DNA of 56,755 nt. Source: Candidatus Schekmanbacteria bacterium (GTDB lineage Bacteria; SZUA-182). Shown here piece after piece: positions 1 to 7,647 of this stretch (the stretch's first letter is position 1; each line of letters starts with the position of its first letter). Both the position numbers and the translations under genes were made by a program. A model generated the notes under the pieces. That model did not search any database. It had not been told where the DNA came from and saw nothing but the letters and a program-made list of their open reading frames with translations. The stretch is from positions 1 to 56,755 of the forward strand of contig JACRJN010000032.1 in NCBI GenBank assembly GCA_016235675.1, given 5' to 3'.

Positions 1-49
1 GATCATCTAGCCCAGTAAAATAGTCTAAAAATTCCAGCTTTTCCATCAT
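1..49 (-). CDS. Start of an unidentified gene, cut by the window edge
   Basis: A minus-strand reading frame opens with two consecutive ATG codons at 49 and 46 and runs off the window after 16 codons (MMEKLEFLDYFTGLDD). A G-rich Shine-Dalgarno-like stretch (complement of 51-58) precedes it, resembling the AGGGGG that precedes the divergent ankyrin gene. Too little is present to name a family. It could equally be a chance frame. Confidence 0.35.
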   Translation of the reverse strand, partial: MMEKLEFLDYFTGLDD

Positions 50-452
50 TGCCCCCTTTGTTGGAAAAAGCTGTATTTTAATTGTTTTTATTGAAAATTA
101 CAATATTCCCAGTGCAATATTTTTATATGAGGTTGCCCTGCCCTGTTACCAAGTATTTATTAACGAAAAACATCTCCCTTGGGGAGAGATTAAAAAAATC
201 CCTTCAATATTTTTTTCATATATTGCAGACCGGGGAAATATGGTGTATTATAAAGTTACCAAAGGCGGCTATTATAGCGTTTCATTAAAACATGTACATT
301 TAATTGTCATTGCGAGGCAGCCTTATCGCCGAAGCAATCTCAGGCGCTACAATAAAATCGAGATTGCTTCGCTCCGCTCGCAATGACAGGTTTGTATATC
401 TTTTAATGAAACGTTATACTATGCCTGATAAACCAAGACAAGGGGGCAAGTT
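50..452. other. Intergenic region, AT-rich, no convincing gene
   Basis: About 400 bases between the divergent partial gene and the ankyrin gene. A 68-codon frame at 82-288 has no recognisable domain, no Shine-Dalgarno site and an odd Phe/Ile/Leu-rich composition, so I do not call it. The right-hand part is occupied by a palindromic repeat (273-418, listed separately). Confidence 0.6.
273..418. repeat. MITE-like palindrome, family A copy 1
   Basis: Inverted arms (CGTTTCATTAAAA at 278-290 against 401-413) enclose a second inverted pair carrying TCATTGCGAG and GAGATTGCTTCG. TATA lies directly outside both ends (273-276 and 415-418), compatible with a TA-type target duplication. A similar element lies at 39183-39335, and half copies at 28216-28260 and 3381-3434. 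There is no coding capacity, so it would have to be moved in trans. Confidence 0.75.
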
Positions 453-1514
453 ATGTTGTTGAGCTTCGTGTTTGGTTTTTACCGATCGGTTAGCGAAACC
501 CTCGGATGGGACAGGCAGTTAAATTCCATTGATATTCAGCGCGCCGTATGCATCGACGATGACATTGCCGTTAAGAAATATATCGATGCGGGTATGGATG
601 TCAATATCCCCAATAAAGACGGCAAAACACTGCTGATGCTTGCGGCGATCGGCGGCTATGCTAAAGCCCTGAAAATGCTTTTAAACAATGGCGCGTTAGT
701 AAATTATAAGGACAACCACAACGGCACCGCTCTGATGTACGCCGCCTGGAACGGAAACGAGGAAATAGTCACCGGCATTTTAAAGGTGGGGGCGGATGTA
801 AAAGCCCGCAACAGGAACGGTTATTCCGCCCTGATGTTCGCCGTGGTAAGCGGTAAAATATCCGCCGTGCGTCTGCTGCTTTCCGCAGGAGCTAATATTG
901 AAGACACCGATAAACTGGGAATCAGCGCTTTATTAATGGCGGTCGGCAAATCCGATCTGTCTATGATCAGGTTGCTTCTCAAATCCGGGGCAAATCCGCG
1001 ATCGAAGGCTGTGAGCGCCTGGAATCCTCTGTTGACGGCTGTGGAAATCGGGCAGACGGAAATTGTCCAGATTTTGCTCGATGCCGGAGCGGATGTAACG
1101 ACCAAGGATCAGGATGATAATACCGCCCTGATGGTTGCCGTCGAACGCGGTCATACGGAAATCGTGAATAAATTGATAAATGCCGGCGCTGAGGTCAACG
1201 CCCGGCAAAAAGAGGGCACTACCGCTTTATTGTTGGCGACTTTCAAGGGTTATACCAATATTGTCAAATACTTAATCTCTCACGGGGCGGATGTGAACGC
1301 TAAAACCAAATCCGGCGTTACCGCCCTGATGATTTCCGCCTGTAACGGCCAGCGGGAAATAGTGCGCGCCCTGTTGGAGCAAGGCGCCAAGGTGGATGAT
1401 AAGAATATTCACGAGGGAACCGCCTTGCAGATAGCCGCCCAACGCGGGGATCAGGAAATGCTGCGGATGCTATTAAATAAGCGGGTGAGCGGTAGTATTA
1501 AAGCTGAAGCCTAA
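453..1514 (+). CDS. Ankyrin-repeat protein
   Basis: A 353-residue protein made almost entirely of about nine ankyrin repeats from residue ~45 to ~340. Each shows the G-T-A-L-M-x-A and I-V-x-x-L-L-x-x-G-A-D-V pattern (for example GTALMYAAWNG, HTEIVNKLINAGAEVN). Ankyrin solenoids mediate protein-protein contacts and no catalytic domain is attached. The short hydrophobic N terminus (MLLSFVFGFYRS) is not a clear signal peptide, so a cytoplasmic location is likely. The ATG at 453 has AGGGGG six bases upstream. The stop is 11 bases from fpg, so co-transcription is possible. Partner unknown. A second, unrelated ankyrin-type gene lies at 37510-38799. Confidence 0.9.
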   Translation: MLLSFVFGFYRSVSETLGWDRQLNSIDIQRAVCIDDDIAVKKYIDAGMDVNIPNKDGKTLLMLAAIGGYAKALKMLLNNGALVNYKDNHNGTALMYAAWNGNEEIVTGILKVGADVKARNRNGYSALMFAVVSGKISAVRLLLSAGANIEDTDKLGISALLMAVGKSDLSMIRLLLKSGANPRSKAVSAWNPLLTAVEIGQTEIVQILLDAGADVTTKDQDDNTALMVAVERGHTEIVNKLINAGAEVNARQKEGTTALLLATFKGYTNIVKYLISHGADVNAKTKSGVTALMISACNGQREIVRALLEQGAKVDDKNIHEGTALQIAAQRGDQEMLRMLLNKRVSGSIKAEA

Positions 1515-1525
1515 TAAAATAACTT

Positions 1526-2344
1526 ATGCCTGAATTACCGGAAGTGGAATCAATAGTGCGCGGTTTGCGGCCAAACATCTGCGGCAAGGTCATTTGGCAG
1601 ATTGAGATTTTGGATTCCCGCCTGTTACCCAACATTACCCCACCTGATTTACAAAATAAAGTGACAGGCCGGACGATCGGGCAATTGCAGCGCCGTGGCA
1701 AGTTTATCCTTTTTGTTTTAGCTAATAAGAGTTGTCTGCTTGCCCATTTGCGCATGACCGGCAAATATCTTTACTTTCCCGCGCAGAAATCCGCCGGTAG
1801 ATACACCCGGATGATTATTTCTTTCAGCGACGGCAGTCAACTGCATTATGAGGACCTGCGCCGTTTCGGGCAGTTGTCTTTCCATGCCAGTCAATCGGAT
1901 ATTCCCTCTTTGGCTGATTTAGGCCCGGAACCTTTCAGCGCCGAATATTCAGTCTCCTATTTACAGAAAAAGTTCGCATCCGGTAAAAGGCCGGTTAAAG
2001 TGCTCTTGTTGGATCAAAGGATTATCGCCGGTATCGGCAATATTTATGCCTGCGAAATTCTCTATCGGGCGGGAATATCTCCATATCGGCCAACTAATTT
2101 AATATCAAAGCAGGAGACAGAGCGGCTGGTTGCGGCAACCAGGGAGATATTGGAAAAAGCCATTCAATGCCAGGGAACGACCATCAGCGATTACGTTATG
2201 TCTAACGGGGATACGGGTAGTTTTCAGGAATGCCTGAATGTTTACGAGCGGGGCGGGGAAAGCTGTAATGTTTGCTCAACCCCGGTCAAAAGGGTGAAAC
2301 AGGCGCAACGCAGCACCTATTTTTGTCCCACCTGCCAAAAGTAA
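1526..2344 (+). CDS. mutM: Formamidopyrimidine-DNA glycosylase (Fpg/MutM)
   Basis: Bifunctional glycosylase/AP lyase that removes 8-oxoguanine and formamidopyrimidines from DNA. The N terminus MPELPEVE supplies the catalytic proline (exposed after Met removal) and the following Glu. The RRGKF beta-hairpin lysine sits near residue 60. A helix-two-turn-helix region contains GIGNIYACEILY, and a C-terminal zinc finger has cysteines 247, 250, 267 and 270. The 272-residue length is normal for the family. It follows the ankyrin gene by 11 bases and converges on rlmN. The shared palindrome between the two genes starts at its stop codon. Confidence 0.97.
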   Translation: MPELPEVESIVRGLRPNICGKVIWQIEILDSRLLPNITPPDLQNKVTGRTIGQLQRRGKFILFVLANKSCLLAHLRMTGKYLYFPAQKSAGRYTRMIISFSDGSQLHYEDLRRFGQLSFHASQSDIPSLADLGPEPFSAEYSVSYLQKKFASGKRPVKVLLLDQRIIAGIGNIYACEILYRAGISPYRPTNLISKQETERLVAATREILEKAIQCQGTTISDYVMSNGDTGSFQECLNVYERGGESCNVCSTPVKRVKQAQRSTYFCPTCQK

Positions 2345-2401
2345 TTGATAATGGATAATTGATAATGGGTAATGAATTTTTCGTTATCCATTATCCATTA
2401 C
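2342..2401. repeat. Palindrome, family J copy 1 (GATAATGGATAA type)
   Basis: Copies of AATTGATAATGGATAA face ATCCATTATCCATTA across a short spacer. It lies between the convergent fpg and rlmN genes and contains the stop codons of both. The last residues of RlmN (Ser-Asn-Gly-stop) are read from the repeat. The same repeat recurs at 40719-40780, where it gives AroQ its Asn-Gly-stop and PepP its start. It could also fold as a bidirectional terminator-like hairpin. Confidence 0.7.
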
Positions 2402-3230
2402 TTCTCAACTGCCCGCAGGCGGCTTTAATCCCGCCTCCGAAACTTTTGCGCACGGTAAAGCGCAGCTTGTTCTTTTGCAAAAATTGAATGATTTGCCTGC
2501 GCCGTTCCGAACCGGTGGGTTTGAAGTCTCCAAGAGTCTGGTTGTAAGGAATTAGATTCAAATGAAACAAGTAATGTCTTTGTATCAATTTTATCAGTTG
2601 GTTGATTTCCCGATTGGTATCATTGATGTCTTTAAGTAAAATATATTCGAAGAAAAGCTTGCGGGAGGTGCGTTGGACGTAATCAAGACCGGCTTCGATT
2701 AGGTCATTTAATGGATATTGGCGATTTATGGGCATCAAAAGGTTGCGGGTTTCGTTTTGCGCCGAATGCAGGGAGATAGCCAGATTGATTTGAGTTTTCA
2801 GGGCGGTGAATTCCCGGATTTTATCGACAATGCCGCAGGTGGAAACACTGATGTGGCGCTGACCGATATTCAGGCCGTCCGGGGAGGTGATGAAAATCAT
2901 CGCCGCTTTAACGTTTTCCCAATTGAGAAACGGCTCGCCCATCCCCATAAAGACTAAATTCCTGACCCGTTTCAAATCTAAAGCCAACCGCTTGTTCCAG
3001 AAATTGATTTGGTCTGTAATCTCATCAACGGCAAGATTCCGGACAAAACCGCTCTGTCCGGTGGCGCAAAAGACGCACCCTAATGGGCAGCCCACCTGGG
3101 AGGATAGGCACACGGTGTAATGGTCAAGGTGCTTTATCAGAACCGTTTCGATGGTTTGACCGCCGGTAAGTTCCAGCAAGGCTTTACTGACGCTGCCGTT
3201 ATTTGAGGTATAGAGTTGTTGTAATATCAT
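2391..3230 (-). CDS. rlmN: RlmN-type radical SAM 23S rRNA/tRNA methyltransferase, N-terminally short
   Basis: RlmN methylates C2 of adenosine (A2503 of 23S rRNA, A37 of tRNAs) using a 4Fe-4S cluster and SAM. Visible are the cluster motif C48-x3-C52-x2-C55, the upstream Cys41 in TVCLSSQVGC, and the C-terminal methyl-accepting Cys272 in AACGQL, so the catalytic set is complete. Only 279 residues are encoded, against roughly 340-370 in typical family members. The N-terminal helical domain that binds RNA is missing. An in-frame TAG lies one codon upstream of the ATG and no Shine-Dalgarno site is visible. A family E palindrome and half of another repeat lie just upstream. Either the gene was truncated by repeat insertion or the start is unusual. 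Confidence 0.88.
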   Translation of the reverse strand: MILQQLYTSNNGSVSKALLELTGGQTIETVLIKHLDHYTVCLSSQVGCPLGCVFCATGQSGFVRNLAVDEITDQINFWNKRLALDLKRVRNLVFMGMGEPFLNWENVKAAMIFITSPDGLNIGQRHISVSTCGIVDKIREFTALKTQINLAISLHSAQNETRNLLMPINRQYPLNDLIEAGLDYVQRTSRKLFFEYILLKDINDTNREINQLIKLIQRHYLFHLNLIPYNQTLGDFKPTGSERRRQIIQFLQKNKLRFTVRKSFGGGIKAACGQLRSNG

Positions 3231-3292
3231 TTTCTATTTGATACGACACTTTGTCATCCCCAAATGACAGGATGAGGGCTTTTTTTTAATTT

Positions 3293-3378
3293 GATGTTTC
3301 GGCGTGTCCTCACGCCGAAACTCTCAAGGGGTAACGTTGCCCCTTTACGGTTTCGGTGTGAGGACACACCGAAACATC
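3293..3378. repeat. Palindrome, family E copy 1, uninterrupted
   Basis: Perfectly symmetrical arms GATGTTTCGGCGTGTCC and its reverse complement variant GGACACACCGAAACATC enclose AAGGGGTAACGTTGCCCC. It serves as the empty-site reference for the interrupted copy at 35434-35667. Half copies occur at 17308-17336, 46526-46570 and 54921-54951. Confidence 0.8.
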
Positions 3379-3380
3379 AA

Positions 3381-3434
3381 GATTGCTTCGCTCCGCTCGC
3401 AATGACGCTACGGGTTTCCTGTTGAGAACGCTAC
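3381..3434. repeat. Half copy of palindrome family A (second subtype)
   Basis: GATTGCTTCGCTCCGCTCGC through CCTGTTGAGAACGCTAC corresponds to the right half of the element at 48741-48874. The left half is absent and is replaced by the family E palindrome that ends two bases earlier. This suggests truncation by insertion or recombination. Confidence 0.65.
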
Positions 3435-3484
3435 CAATAATTTAGCACAAAAAACCAAATAAGGCGAGTTCAAACATACGGCTA

Positions 3485-3512
3485 TTGACAATCGTCCGCT
3501 TAAGCGTATAAT
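3485..3512 (+). promoter_or_regulatory. Consensus sigma-70 promoter abutting the start codon
   Basis: TTGACA at 3485-3490, a 16-base spacer and TATAAT at 3507-3512 match the housekeeping consensus in all twelve positions. A start site about seven bases downstream would fall on or one to two bases before the ATG at 3521, so the pseudouridine synthase message would be leaderless or nearly so. Confidence 0.75.
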
Positions 3513-3520
3513 TACCCGCC

Positions 3521-4297
3521 ATGGAAAGTATGCGATTACAAAAATTTCTCTCCCAGGCGGGGATTTGCTCGCGGCGCAAGGGCGAAGAATATATGCAGCG
3601 CGGCTTGATTGCCGTCAACGGGAAAATCGTCAGAGAACTGGGAACGAAAATCAGCCCGGAAAAGGATCATATTACCCTGCGGGGCAGGCTGATTAAACCG
3701 GTCAGGGATAAGCTTACCGTTCTGCTTTACAAGCCCAAGCAATATGTAACCACTCTAAACGATCCGGAAAACCGTCCTACGGTTAGCGATCTGGTTAAGA
3801 ACATTCCGGTGCGCCTTTTCCCCATCGGACGTCTGGACTATCATTCCGAAGGGCTGATTCTGCTTACCAGCGACGGCGATTTGGCGCAGGCACTCAGCCA
3901 TCCCAAGCATGAGATTGAAAAGGTTTATTGGGTAAAAGTGGAAGGCATACCGGGTGCAGATAAGCTGGAACGCTTGCGTCAGGGGGTTAAACTGGATGAC
4001 GGGATCACCGCTCCCTGCAAAGTGCGGATGTTATATCGCCGGGGAGAAAATTGCTGGATCGAGATTATTTTGACCGAGGGCCGAAACCGCCAAATCCGGC
4101 GTATGATAGACGCGGTAAGTCATAGCGTTATCAAGCTCAAACGCGTCCGGCTGGCTTTTTTGACCTCCGAGGGGTTAAGCGCCGGTCAATTTCGCATCCT
4201 CAGCCCGCAGGAGGTTAAGAAGTTGAAACGGATGGCGGTGAGTGGAAACACTTTAAACGTTCATAAAAAGCCTAACGTTTATCCCGGTTTGACCTGA
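3521..4297 (+). CDS. RsuA/RluB-family pseudouridine synthase
   Basis: Converts specific uridines in ribosomal RNA to pseudouridine. An N-terminal S4 RNA-binding domain (residues ~4-50, MRLQKFLSQAGICSRRK) precedes the catalytic domain. The catalytic Asp106 lies in GRLDYHSEGLILLTSDG, and the late motif EGRNRQIRRM is present. At 258 residues it fits the RluB/RluE/RluF/RsuA group. The exact target uridine cannot be read from sequence, although RluB (23S rRNA near 2605) is the usual assignment for this length. ATG 3521 lies eight bases after a perfect -10 box. An in-frame ATG at 3530 is the alternative start and would leave a leader of about ten bases. Confidence 0.93.
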   Translation: MESMRLQKFLSQAGICSRRKGEEYMQRGLIAVNGKIVRELGTKISPEKDHITLRGRLIKPVRDKLTVLLYKPKQYVTTLNDPENRPTVSDLVKNIPVRLFPIGRLDYHSEGLILLTSDGDLAQALSHPKHEIEKVYWVKVEGIPGADKLERLRQGVKLDDGITAPCKVRMLYRRGENCWIEIILTEGRNRQIRRMIDAVSHSVIKLKRVRLAFLTSEGLSAGQFRILSPQEVKKLKRMAVSGNTLNVHKKPNVYPGLT

Positions 4298-4317
4298 TTG
4301 CCTTTTTGTGTTATCCT
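4289..4317 (+). promoter_or_regulatory. Candidate sigma-70 promoter for mltG
   Basis: TTGACC (4289-4294), 17-base spacer, TATCCT (4312-4317). It overlaps the end of the pseudouridine synthase gene and sits 27 bases before the mltG start, with a GGGGATG Shine-Dalgarno site in between. Confidence 0.5.
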
Positions 4318-4344
4318 TTACAGCCATAAAAATGGGGATGCAAA

Positions 4345-5376
4345 ATGCGCGATAAAAACAGGGGGTACGAAGCTATCCCGTTGATATTCCTATTATCGGC
4401 TTTATTGCTGACCGCTGTGTTTACCCATTCTTATATGCTTTTGCGCATTCCGGTTTCGGCTAAATCCACCACACGATTGATAACAATTAAGCCAGGATGG
4501 GGATTGCGCCGCATCGGGCAGGTGTTGCAGCAGGAGGGGCTGGTTCCTTCGGCGGAACTTTTTACCGTAGTGGCGCGCTTACGCGGTGCTAAGATCATCG
4601 CCGGGGAATATTTGCTCAACCGCGCCCTTACCCCTTTGCAAATACTGAATGTTTTGCAGCAGGGAAAAGCCTACTTATATAAAGTAACAATACCGGAAGG
4701 ATTTACCGTCCGTCAAATCTCCCAATTACTTAGCAACCGGGGATTAGCGGAAAACGGTCAATTTTTTACCATCGTAAACAGTCCGGCCTGGGCAAAAACA
4801 TTATTAAGGTTAGATATAAATAGCTTAGAGGGCTATCTTTTCCCCGATACCTATTATTTTGCCAAAGGGGTGCCGGTGGAAAATATTATCCTGGCTATGG
4901 TGGAGCGCTTCAAACAGGTTTTTGATGAGGAGCAACAGAGACAAGCGTTGAAAAGCGGTTTAAGCCCTCATGAGATTATAACCCTGGCATCGCTGATTGA
5001 GAAAGAAACGGCGGTGGATGCGGAGCGTCCTTTAATATCAGCGGTATATCATAACCGGCTCAAACAAGGCATCCGATTGCAATGCGATCCGACGGTGATA
5101 TACGCCCTGGAATTGCTCAATCAATATGACGGCAATCTCAGCCGGGATGATTTGTTGCTGGATTCGCCCTATAACACCTATTATTACAAAGGGTTGCCGC
5201 CGGGGCCGATCGCCAATCCGGGAGAGGATTCAATATTGGCCGCCCTTAATCCGGCTGAGGAGGATTATATTTATTTTGTCTCCCGCAATGACGGCACCCA
5301 TCAGTTCTCCCGCAGTCTGGACGAACATAATCTGGCGGTCAATCATTACCAGAGACAATCGTTTGATAGTCAATAA
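4345..5376 (+). CDS. mltG: Endolytic murein transglycosylase MltG (YceG-like)
   Basis: Cleaves nascent peptidoglycan strands at the membrane, acting as a terminase for glycan synthesis. One N-terminal membrane helix (residues ~11-33) is followed by a LysM-like region (residues ~45-110) and the YceG catalytic domain. The catalytic glutamate is Glu219 in ASLIEKETA. The conserved QCDPTVIYAL and SPYNTYYYKGLPPGPI segments follow. The length of 343 residues is typical. The start is ATG 4345 with GGGGATG upstream. It stands alone between a pseudouridine synthase gene and hisG. Confidence 0.95.
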   Translation: MRDKNRGYEAIPLIFLLSALLLTAVFTHSYMLLRIPVSAKSTTRLITIKPGWGLRRIGQVLQQEGLVPSAELFTVVARLRGAKIIAGEYLLNRALTPLQILNVLQQGKAYLYKVTIPEGFTVRQISQLLSNRGLAENGQFFTIVNSPAWAKTLLRLDINSLEGYLFPDTYYFAKGVPVENIILAMVERFKQVFDEEQQRQALKSGLSPHEIITLASLIEKETAVDAERPLISAVYHNRLKQGIRLQCDPTVIYALELLNQYDGNLSRDDLLLDSPYNTYYYKGLPPGPIANPGEDSILAALNPAEEDYIYFVSRNDGTHQFSRSLDEHNLAVNHYQRQSFDSQ

Positions 5377-5399
5377 TAATATAACCTAATTTTGTATTT

Positions 5400-5481
5400 A
5401 CCACGAAGGACACGAAGAGCACGAAGAAAAAATATTATGGTATTTGTTTTTATCCTTTGTGGTCTTCGTGCTCTTCGTGGT
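5400..5481. repeat. Palindrome, family F copy 1 (CACGAAG type)
   Basis: ACCACGAAGGACACGAAG with further CACGAAG units on the left faces CTTCGTGCTCTTCGTGGT on the right, separated by about 35 AT-rich bases. Other copies are at 14005-14553, 16613-16680 and 43012-43320. It ends 18 bases before the hisG start. Confidence 0.8.
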
Positions 5482-5499
5482 TAAAAAGGAGTAGGGAAA

Positions 5500-6372
5500 T
5501 TGAGCAAACTCAGATTAGGACTGCCAAAAGGCAGCTTGCAGCAGTCGACCATGAATATGTTTAAAAAGGCCGGCTACAATTTCACCGTAGGCAGCCGTTC
5601 CTATTATCCGTCGGTGGATGATGAAACCATCGAAGCCATGCTGATCCGCGCCCAGGAAATGGCGATTTATGTTCAGGACGGCATTCTGGACGCCGGGATC
5701 ACGGGCAAAGACTGGATTATGGAACAAGGGGCGCAGGTGGTGGATGTGGCCGATTTGAACTATGCCAAGGAGGGATTGCGTCCGGTGCGCTGGGTGGTGG
5801 CCGTCCCGGAAAACTCGGATATAAAAAAGATTGAAGATTTGCAGGGCAAAAGAATCTCTACCGAACTGGTGCGTTTCACCGAAAGATACCTGGCGGAAAG
5901 AAACATCACCGCCCATATCGATTTTTCCTGGGGAGCCACCGAAGTAAAACCCCCGCGCCTGGCCGACGCCATTGTGGAACTGACTGAAACCGGCAGTTCC
6001 CTGCGCGCCAATAATTTGCGGATAGTTGAAACTATTTTAACGTCCAACACCAAGCTGATTGCCAATGAAACCTCCTGGACTGATCCCTGGAAACGAGAGA
6101 AAATCGAAAACCTGGCCTTGCTGCTGCAAGGGGCGATTTTAGCCGAACAAAAGGTCGGTTTGAAAATGAACGTGGAAAAGAAAAACCTCCAGGCGGTTTT
6201 GGCGATTCTACCGGCCATGCAAACCCCTACCATCTCCCATCTTTACGATGAAAACTGGGTAGCCTTGGATACGATCCTGGATGAAAAGATTGTCCGCGAT
6301 CTGATTCCGGACATGAAAAAAGCCGGAGCCAGCGGGATTGTGGAATATCCGTTAAGCAAGGTGATTTGGTAA
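5500..6372 (+). CDS. hisG: ATP phosphoribosyltransferase, long form (HisG)
   Basis: First step of histidine synthesis, joining ATP and PRPP. The N-terminal catalytic domain shows [10 protein letters not shown], the [10 protein letters not shown] loop and the PRPP-binding [14 protein letters not shown]. The 290-residue length and the C-terminal region from residue ~210 indicate the long form with a regulatory ACT-like domain that senses histidine, so no HisZ partner is needed. The start is TTG at 5500, supported by AAAGGAGTAGGG upstream. An ATG-initiated alternative would delete the conserved LPKGSL. It is not clustered with other his genes. hisI lies 10 kb away on the other strand. Confidence 0.95.
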   Translation: MSKLRLGLPKGSLQQSTMNMFKKAGYNFTVGSRSYYPSVDDETIEAMLIRAQEMAIYVQDGILDAGITGKDWIMEQGAQVVDVADLNYAKEGLRPVRWVVAVPENSDIKKIEDLQGKRISTELVRFTERYLAERNITAHIDFSWGATEVKPPRLADAIVELTETGSSLRANNLRIVETILTSNTKLIANETSWTDPWKREKIENLALLLQGAILAEQKVGLKMNVEKKNLQAVLAILPAMQTPTISHLYDENWVALDTILDEKIVRDLIPDMKKAGASGIVEYPLSKVIW

Positions 6373-6380
6373 GATAATTT

Positions 6381-6463
6381 TTCACCGCAGAGACGCAGAG
6401 TCGCAGAGAAAAAAATATTTATTTAACTTATTATTCTTTGCGTCTCTGCGCCTCTGCGGTGAA
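6381..6463. repeat. Palindrome, family G copy 1 (CGCAGAGACGCAGAG type)
   Basis: TTCACCGCAGAGACGCAGAG faces CTCTGCGCCTCTGCGGTGAA across an AT-rich centre. A degenerate half copy lies at 22821-22848. It fills the gap between hisG and the RDD protein gene. Confidence 0.75.
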
Positions 6464-6483
6464 ATATCTATATTTGGTTTACT

Positions 6484-7026
6484 ATGGAACTCACATGCAC
6501 CAACTGCGGGAAAATCAACCACCCGCAGTTGGCTTTTTGTTTAATCTGCGGGACTAAACTGGCGAAAAGCCCCAGTCCTAAACCTGTGTTCAAGGCGCAG
6601 GCTTTTGATACCAACAATCCTGCGGGTTTTTTCAAACGTCTGAGCGCCTTTGTGCTTGATCAGATGATTTTGCTGTGTATCGGATTGGCCTTCGGCAGCC
6701 TTTTAAGCTTGGCACTGATAAAGTCGGGCGGACAGGAATGTATCGCCTATGTTATGACTAAAGCGTTCGGGGTGCTAGCCGGCTGGGCTTATTACACCAG
6801 TCTGGAGACCTGTCTTCAAGCCACCTTCGGCAAATTAGCCTTAGGGTTAGCAGTCACCGATCTGGCCGGTCAACCCATATCATTCCTGCGCGCCAATGTC
6901 CGCTACTTCGGCAAGATTCTCTCTGCCATCGTTATGGGCTTAGGATTTTTAGCCATAGCCACAAGCCGCAAAAAACAGGGCTGGCATGATAAGCTGGCCG
7001 GGTGTCTGGTGCTGGAGAAAGGGTAA
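6484..7026 (+). CDS. RDD-family membrane protein with N-terminal zinc ribbon
   Basis: A 180-residue protein. Residues 1-25 form a CX2C...CX2C zinc ribbon (Cys5, Cys8, Cys19, Cys22), followed by a Pro/Lys linker. The RDD domain contains PAGFFKRLSAFVLDQMI, two to three hydrophobic helices (around residues 55-78, 88-105 and 140-158) and the characteristic end KKQGWHDKLAGCLVL. RDD proteins have been linked to Na+/H+ antiport in some bacteria, but the function of zinc-ribbon versions is unknown. It is flanked on both sides by palindromic repeats, so it is probably a single-gene transcript. Confidence 0.85.
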   Translation: MELTCTNCGKINHPQLAFCLICGTKLAKSPSPKPVFKAQAFDTNNPAGFFKRLSAFVLDQMILLCIGLAFGSLLSLALIKSGGQECIAYVMTKAFGVLAGWAYYTSLETCLQATFGKLALGLAVTDLAGQPISFLRANVRYFGKILSAIVMGLGFLAIATSRKKQGWHDKLAGCLVLEKG

Positions 7027-7034
7027 CTTAAACT

Positions 7035-7131
7035 CCTTCTCCCTCTGGGAGAAGGTTGGGATGAGGGTACAAAAGTTTAAAAAATTAAATTAAGGAACCC
7101 TCACCCTAGCCCTCTCCCAGAGGGAGAGGGG
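7035..7131. repeat. Palindrome, family H copy 1 (CCTCTCCCAGAGGGAGAGG type)
   Basis: CCTTCTCCCTCTGGGAGAAGG with GGGATGAGGGT faces ACCCTCACCCTAGCCC and CTCTCCCAGAGGGAGAGG. Related sequence forms inner layers of the nested palindromes at 14.1-14.4 kb and 26.9-27.1 kb. Confidence 0.75.
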
Positions 7132-7211
7132 ACAAAACGATGGGCAATAACCGTTTATGAGCCTAATCTATTAGTATGGGAAAAAGGTTTCAGATACAGG
7201 AGAAAATAAAT

Positions 7212-7442
7212 ATGAAATGTCCATCTTGCCGGGGAAAAATGGAAAGGGGCGTAACTACACTTCCCTATGAATTAAACCGGGATAAATTAATTGTGGTTAG
7301 AGATGTCCCGGCTCTGGTTTGTGTCCAATGTGGAGAAGTTTTTATTGAAGCCCTGATTCTAAAACAGGTGGAAGGGTTGTTGAATACCGTGCAAAAAAGC
7401 GGAATGACCCTGGGTTTTCTGGAATACCGGGAAGCGGCGTAA
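7212..7442 (+). CDS. YgiT/MqsA-type zinc finger protein, orphan antitoxin-like
   Basis: A 76-residue protein starting MKCPSC. Two CX2C knuckles (Cys3/Cys6 and Cys37/Cys40) form the zinc domain typical of MqsA-like antitoxins, which bind DNA and often pair with a DUF4258 or MqsR toxin. I chose ATG 7212 because AGGAG lies nine bases upstream. A start at 7176 would only add a non-conserved leader. The C-terminal segment (LEYREAA) is too short for a full helix-turn-helix. No toxin gene lies next to it on either side, so the partner is either lost or elsewhere. Confidence 0.8.
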   Translation: MKCPSCRGKMERGVTTLPYELNRDKLIVVRDVPALVCVQCGEVFIEALILKQVEGLLNTVQKSGMTLGFLEYREAA

Positions 7443-7459
7443 AGATGATTCTTCGAACC

Positions 7460-7604
7460 CTTAAGGAGGTACGTTACCCCTTAAGGGTTTCGGCTTGGGG
7501 ACAGGCCGAGACATCGACTTCCATGTGTCATTCCCGAATGAAGTTATCGGGAATCCAGTTTAATTTCAACACCATATCCCCGATAAAGGCATTCGGGGAT
7601 GACC
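7460..7604. repeat. Composite of palindromes: family E-like half and family I copy 1
   Basis: CCTTAAGG repeats (7460-7487) and a degenerate E half (7488-7517) precede GTCATTCCCGAATGAAG...GGGAATCC, which is mirrored by ATATCCCCGATAAAGGCATT. The block separates the MqsA-like gene from dapL and contains no gene. Confidence 0.65.
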
Positions 7605-7647
7605 TGTTGATGGTATTCATTAATATCCCCGGAAAGGAAGGTTCCAT

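Noticed and set aside
82-288. Open frame of 68 codons on the plus strand
   Set aside because: No ribosome site, no recognisable domain and a composition typical of random AT-rich DNA. It overlaps the start of a palindromic element.
5400-5481. CRISPR array from CACGAAG units
   Set aside because: The units are only a few bases long, arranged as an inverted pair without unique spacers, and no cas gene is present.
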